64,000 nucleotides of DNA from Alphaproteobacteria bacterium (GTDB taxonomy: Bacteria; Pseudomonadota; Alphaproteobacteria; Caulobacterales; Caulobacteraceae), in contig JAHJOK010000056.1 in the NCBI GenBank assembly GCA_018820205.1, positions 25,008 to 89,007 on the forward strand, written 5' to 3'. The translations under genes and the position numbers were made by a program. The notes under the pieces are model-generated. The model was not told the origin of the DNA and did not search any database. It was given only the letters and a program-made list of their open reading frames with translations. Shown piece after piece: positions 60,192-64,000 of the stretch (its first letter is position 1; every line of letters starts with the position of its first letter).

Positions 60192-61808
60192 ATGACCGAC
60201 GCCCGCCAGACCGCCTGGGACGCCTTCGACGCCGCCGCCGACCGGGGCCGGGACCGGGACGCGCGGATCGCGGATCAGTTCGTGGCCGACACCGACCGAC
60301 TGGCGCGGATGAGCGTTGAGGCGGCGGGCCTGTATCTGGACCTGTCCAAACAGAGCTGGACGAGGGAAGGCTTCGACGCGTGTCTGGATCTGGCGCGCGC
60401 CGCCGGGGTCGAGGCCGCCCGCGACCGGCTGTTCGGCGGCGAGGCGATCAACTCCACCGAGGGCCGAGCCGTGCTGCACCCCGCCCTGCGCGCGGCGAAA
60501 GGGGCCGCGTTCAAGGCCTTGGGCGAGCCGGTGTCGCAAGAGGTCGAGGCCGTTCTGGCCGATATGGCGGCCTATGCGCGCGCCGTCCGCTCGGGCGCCG
60601 AGACAGGCGCGACGGGAAGACCGTTCGACGCCATCGTGCACATCGGCATCGGCGGCTCGGACCTGGGGCCGCGCGTGGTCTGGGACGCCCTGCGACCGCT
60701 CGCCCCGACGGTCGATCTGCGGTTCGTCGCCAATATCGACCCGCGCGACATGGCCGAGGCCCTGACCGGACTCGATCCCGAGACGACGCTGGTCGTCGTG
60801 GTGTCCAAGACCTTCACGACCCAGGAAACCCTGGCCAACGCCGATGCGGCCAAGGCATGGCTGGCGGCGGGACTGCCCGAAGCGGGGCGCGAAAAGCATT
60901 TCATCGGCGTCACCGCCGCGCCGGACAAGGCCGAGGCGTTCGGATGCGCCCGCACCTTCGCTTTCAGGGACTGGGTCGGCGGACGCTATTCCCTGTGGTC
61001 GGCGGTCAGCCTCAGCTGCGTCATCGCCCTGGGGCCGGATGTCTTCGACGCCATGCTGGCCGGCGCCGCCGCCATGGACGACCATTTCGTTTCCGCCCCG
61101 CTGGACCGAAACGCCCCGGTGCTGCTGGCTTTGGCCCAAGTGTGGAACGTGGATGGACTGGATCGCCCGGCGCGCACCGTCGCCCCCTACGCCCACGCCC
61201 TGCGCCGCCTTCCGTCCTTCCTGCAGCAGCTGGAGATGGAGTCGAACGGCAAGCGGGTCCATCGCGACGGCTCGGCCGTGACGCGCCAGACCTGTCCGGT
61301 GGTGTTCGGCGAGCCCGGCACCAACGGTCAGCACGCCTTCTTCCAGCAGATCCATCAAGGGCCGCAGGTCGTGCCCGCCGAGTTCGTGATCGTGGCGAAG
61401 ACCCACGCCGATGCGCCGGAGAGCCCGTTGTGGTCCAACGCCCTGGCCCAGGGCCAGGCCCTGATGCTGGGCAAGACAGCGGAGGCGGCGCGGGCCGAAC
61501 TGATCGCCTCAGGCGCGGATGAGGCCGAGGCCGACCGGCTGGCCCCGCACAAGACCTTCCCTGGCAACCGCCCCTCGACCGCCATCGTCATGGACCGGCT
61601 AACGCCCGGGACGCTGGGCGCCCTGCTGGCCCTCTATGAGCACAAGACCTTCGTCGAGGGCGTGATCTGGGACATCAACAGTTTCGACCAGTGGGGCGTG
61701 GAGCTGGGCAAGGTGCTGGCCCGGGCGATCTTGAAGGACGTGGCTGCGGGCGGGCCTTCCGCCGGGCTGGATCCGTCGACCGCGGCCCTGATGGACCGGC
61801 TGATGTAG
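60192..61808 (+). CDS. pgi: Glucose-6-phosphate isomerase
   Basis: VHIGIGGSDLGPRVVWDALRP, VVSKTFTTQETLAN, MESNGKRV, GEPGTNGQHAFFQQIHQG. Confidence 0.97.
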   Translation: MTDARQTAWDAFDAAADRGRDRDARIADQFVADTDRLARMSVEAAGLYLDLSKQSWTREGFDACLDLARAAGVEAARDRLFGGEAINSTEGRAVLHPALRAAKGAAFKALGEPVSQEVEAVLADMAAYARAVRSGAETGATGRPFDAIVHIGIGGSDLGPRVVWDALRPLAPTVDLRFVANIDPRDMAEALTGLDPETTLVVVVSKTFTTQETLANADAAKAWLAAGLPEAGREKHFIGVTAAPDKAEAFGCARTFAFRDWVGGRYSLWSAVSLSCVIALGPDVFDAMLAGAAAMDDHFVSAPLDRNAPVLLALAQVWNVDGLDRPARTVAPYAHALRRLPSFLQQLEMESNGKRVHRDGSAVTRQTCPVVFGEPGTNGQHAFFQQIHQGPQVVPAEFVIVAKTHADAPESPLWSNALAQGQALMLGKTAEAARAELIASGADEAEADRLAPHKTFPGNRPSTAIVMDRLTPGTLGALLALYEHKTFVEGVIWDINSFDQWGVELGKVLARAILKDVAAGGPSAGLDPSTAALMDRLM

Positions 61809-61810
61809 AA

Positions 61811-61830
61811 ACGGGGCCTTAAAGCCCCGT
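61811..61830. terminator. Hairpin between convergent pgi and glycine-zipper gene
   Basis: ACGGGGC-CTTAAA-GCCCCGT. Confidence 0.6.
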
Positions 61831-61838
61831 CTCGTCGA

Positions 61839-62396
61839 TCAATAGTTGCGCCAGCGGCGGTCGCCGCGGTCGTCGCGACGATCACGACGGTCGCCCCTGC
61901 GATCGCCCCGGCGATCGGAGCGCCAGTCCCGCTGGTCCCGCCGGTCGCCCCGGATGACGCCGCGTTCGTACCGGTCATAGCCGTCGCGGCTGTTGATGCC
62001 GTGTTCGCGCTCCCAGTGGCCGCGATTGCGCCAGCAGCGGCCGTCGCGCCAGTAGTCGCAGTCGGTCTGATAACCGCCGTAGCGATAACCATAGCCGCCC
62101 CCGTAACCGACGCTGTAGCCGCCATAACCTCGGCGATCGTCATCGCTGGCGGTCGCCGCGCCGAGCGCCGCCCCGGCCAGGGCTCCGCCGGCCACGTAGC
62201 GATCGTCTCCGTCGCCGATGACGGCGCCGGCGATGCCGCCGACCAGCGCGCCGACGACCAGGCCGGCCACGGCGTCTCCGCCGTCGTCGTGGCGATCGTA
62301 TCGATGGCCGTAATCGCTCTGCGCCGCGGCCGGCAGGGCGGTTGCGCCCAGGGTCAGGACGGCGGCGCCGGCGGCCATCGTGCGAAGAATCCTCAT
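61839..62396 (-). CDS. Glycine-zipper 2TM-like protein with Arg/Asp-rich tail
   Basis: Signal peptide, DAVAGLVVGALVGGIAGAVIGDGDDRYVAGGALAGAALGAA, tail RGDRRDQRDWRSDRRGDRRGDRRDRRDDRGDRRWRNY. Confidence 0.8.
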   Translation of the reverse strand: MRILRTMAAGAAVLTLGATALPAAAQSDYGHRYDRHDDGGDAVAGLVVGALVGGIAGAVIGDGDDRYVAGGALAGAALGAATASDDDRRGYGGYSVGYGGGYGYRYGGYQTDCDYWRDGRCWRNRGHWEREHGINSRDGYDRYERGVIRGDRRDQRDWRSDRRGDRRGDRRDRRDDRGDRRWRNY

Positions 62397-62574
62397 CGTT
62401 CACCCCTCCAAGGCTGTCGGCCGCCCCCGCCCCCAGATCGACGGAACGGCGACGCCCGAAGTCATTGCTACGCTTCCGTTCCTGAACGGCTGAGTCGAAT
62501 TGTCGTTCATCCGCCGTTCATCGGGGCACGGCGGCCTTGACGGTGCGGAGGTCCGCGCCTACCTCCCGCTCGCG

Positions 62575-62601
62575 TTAGCACTCGCGAGGCACGGCTGCCA
62601 A
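62575..62601. promoter_or_regulatory. CIRCE element (HrcA operator) upstream of groES, right arm degenerate
   Basis: TTAGCACTC-N9-GGCTGCCAA; left arm exact, right arm 6/9 vs GAGTGCTAA. Confidence 0.7.
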
Positions 62602-62659
62602 AATGGCCACCCCGAGGGCTGCGAAGAAACCTTAGACGTCCTTATCGGAGAACATTCAG

Positions 62660-62944
62660 ATGGCGTTTCGTCCTCTCGGCGATCGCGTGCTGGTCAAGCG
62701 CGTGGAAGAAGAATCCAAGACCAAGGGCGGGATCATCATTCCCGACACCGCCAAGGAAAAGCCCCAGGAAGGCGAAGTCGTCGCCGTGGGTCCCGGCGCG
62801 CGTGACGACAGCGGCAAGGTCAACGCCCTGGAACTGAAGGCCGGCGACCGCATCCTGTTCGGCAAATGGTCGGGCACCGAGGTCAAGCTGGAAGGCGAAG
62901 ATCTGATTATCATGAAGGAATCCGACGTTCTGGGCGTGCTCTAG
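62660..62944 (+). CDS. groES: Co-chaperonin GroES
   Basis: [48 protein letters not shown]. Confidence 0.98.
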   Translation: MAFRPLGDRVLVKRVEEESKTKGGIIIPDTAKEKPQEGEVVAVGPGARDDSGKVNALELKAGDRILFGKWSGTEVKLEGEDLIIMKESDVLGVL

Positions 62945-62988
62945 CACCCGACGTGTCGTCCCCTTCGATTCCCATCAAGTTGAAATAG

Positions 62989-64000
<1,012 letters not shown>

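Noticed and set aside
61634-62143. Ala/Thr-rich ORF 61634-62143 (-) overlapping pgi and the glycine-zipper gene
   Set aside because: Low-complexity alternate frame of the Arg/Asp repeat tract running into pgi antisense; no credible start or domain

Overview
High-GC alphaproteobacterial chromosome segment. Gene order and protein sequences fit Caulobacteraceae, most likely Brevundimonas-like (inference). It covers the replication-origin/centromere region: secB | dnaQ-coaE-aroE-maf-ppsR <- [putative Cori, about 4096-4601, with a perfect TTAA-N7-TTAA CtrA box and an AT-rich stretch] -> hemE-hemH-hemJ-rho ... mnmE-mnmG-rsmG-parA-parB. Three strong parS palindromes and one degenerate copy lie between 9.5 and 14.4 kb. 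Further right are holA-lptE-leuS, ntrZ, cenR, lolA, ftsK, galU-sqdB, glmS/glmM, a phosphohexomutase, gpmA, tandem pentapeptide-repeat genes, hsp20 with a ROSE-like RNA thermometer, a pair of exported methyltransferase-fold proteins, a DsbD-like/redoxin pair, pgi, and groES-groEL (groEL truncated by the window end) with a half-degenerate CIRCE element. Most of the window is conserved core genome. The most interesting items are the origin/parS architecture, the ROSE-like hairpin, the Tat/Sec-exported methyltransferase-like pair, the tandem pentapeptide proteins, a low-GC orphan gene between ftsK and lolA, a dispersed intergenic hairpin family and a nested palindrome between convergent genes. No tRNA, rRNA, CRISPR array, transposase or prophage was recognised. 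All names come from reading the sequences; no searches were run.
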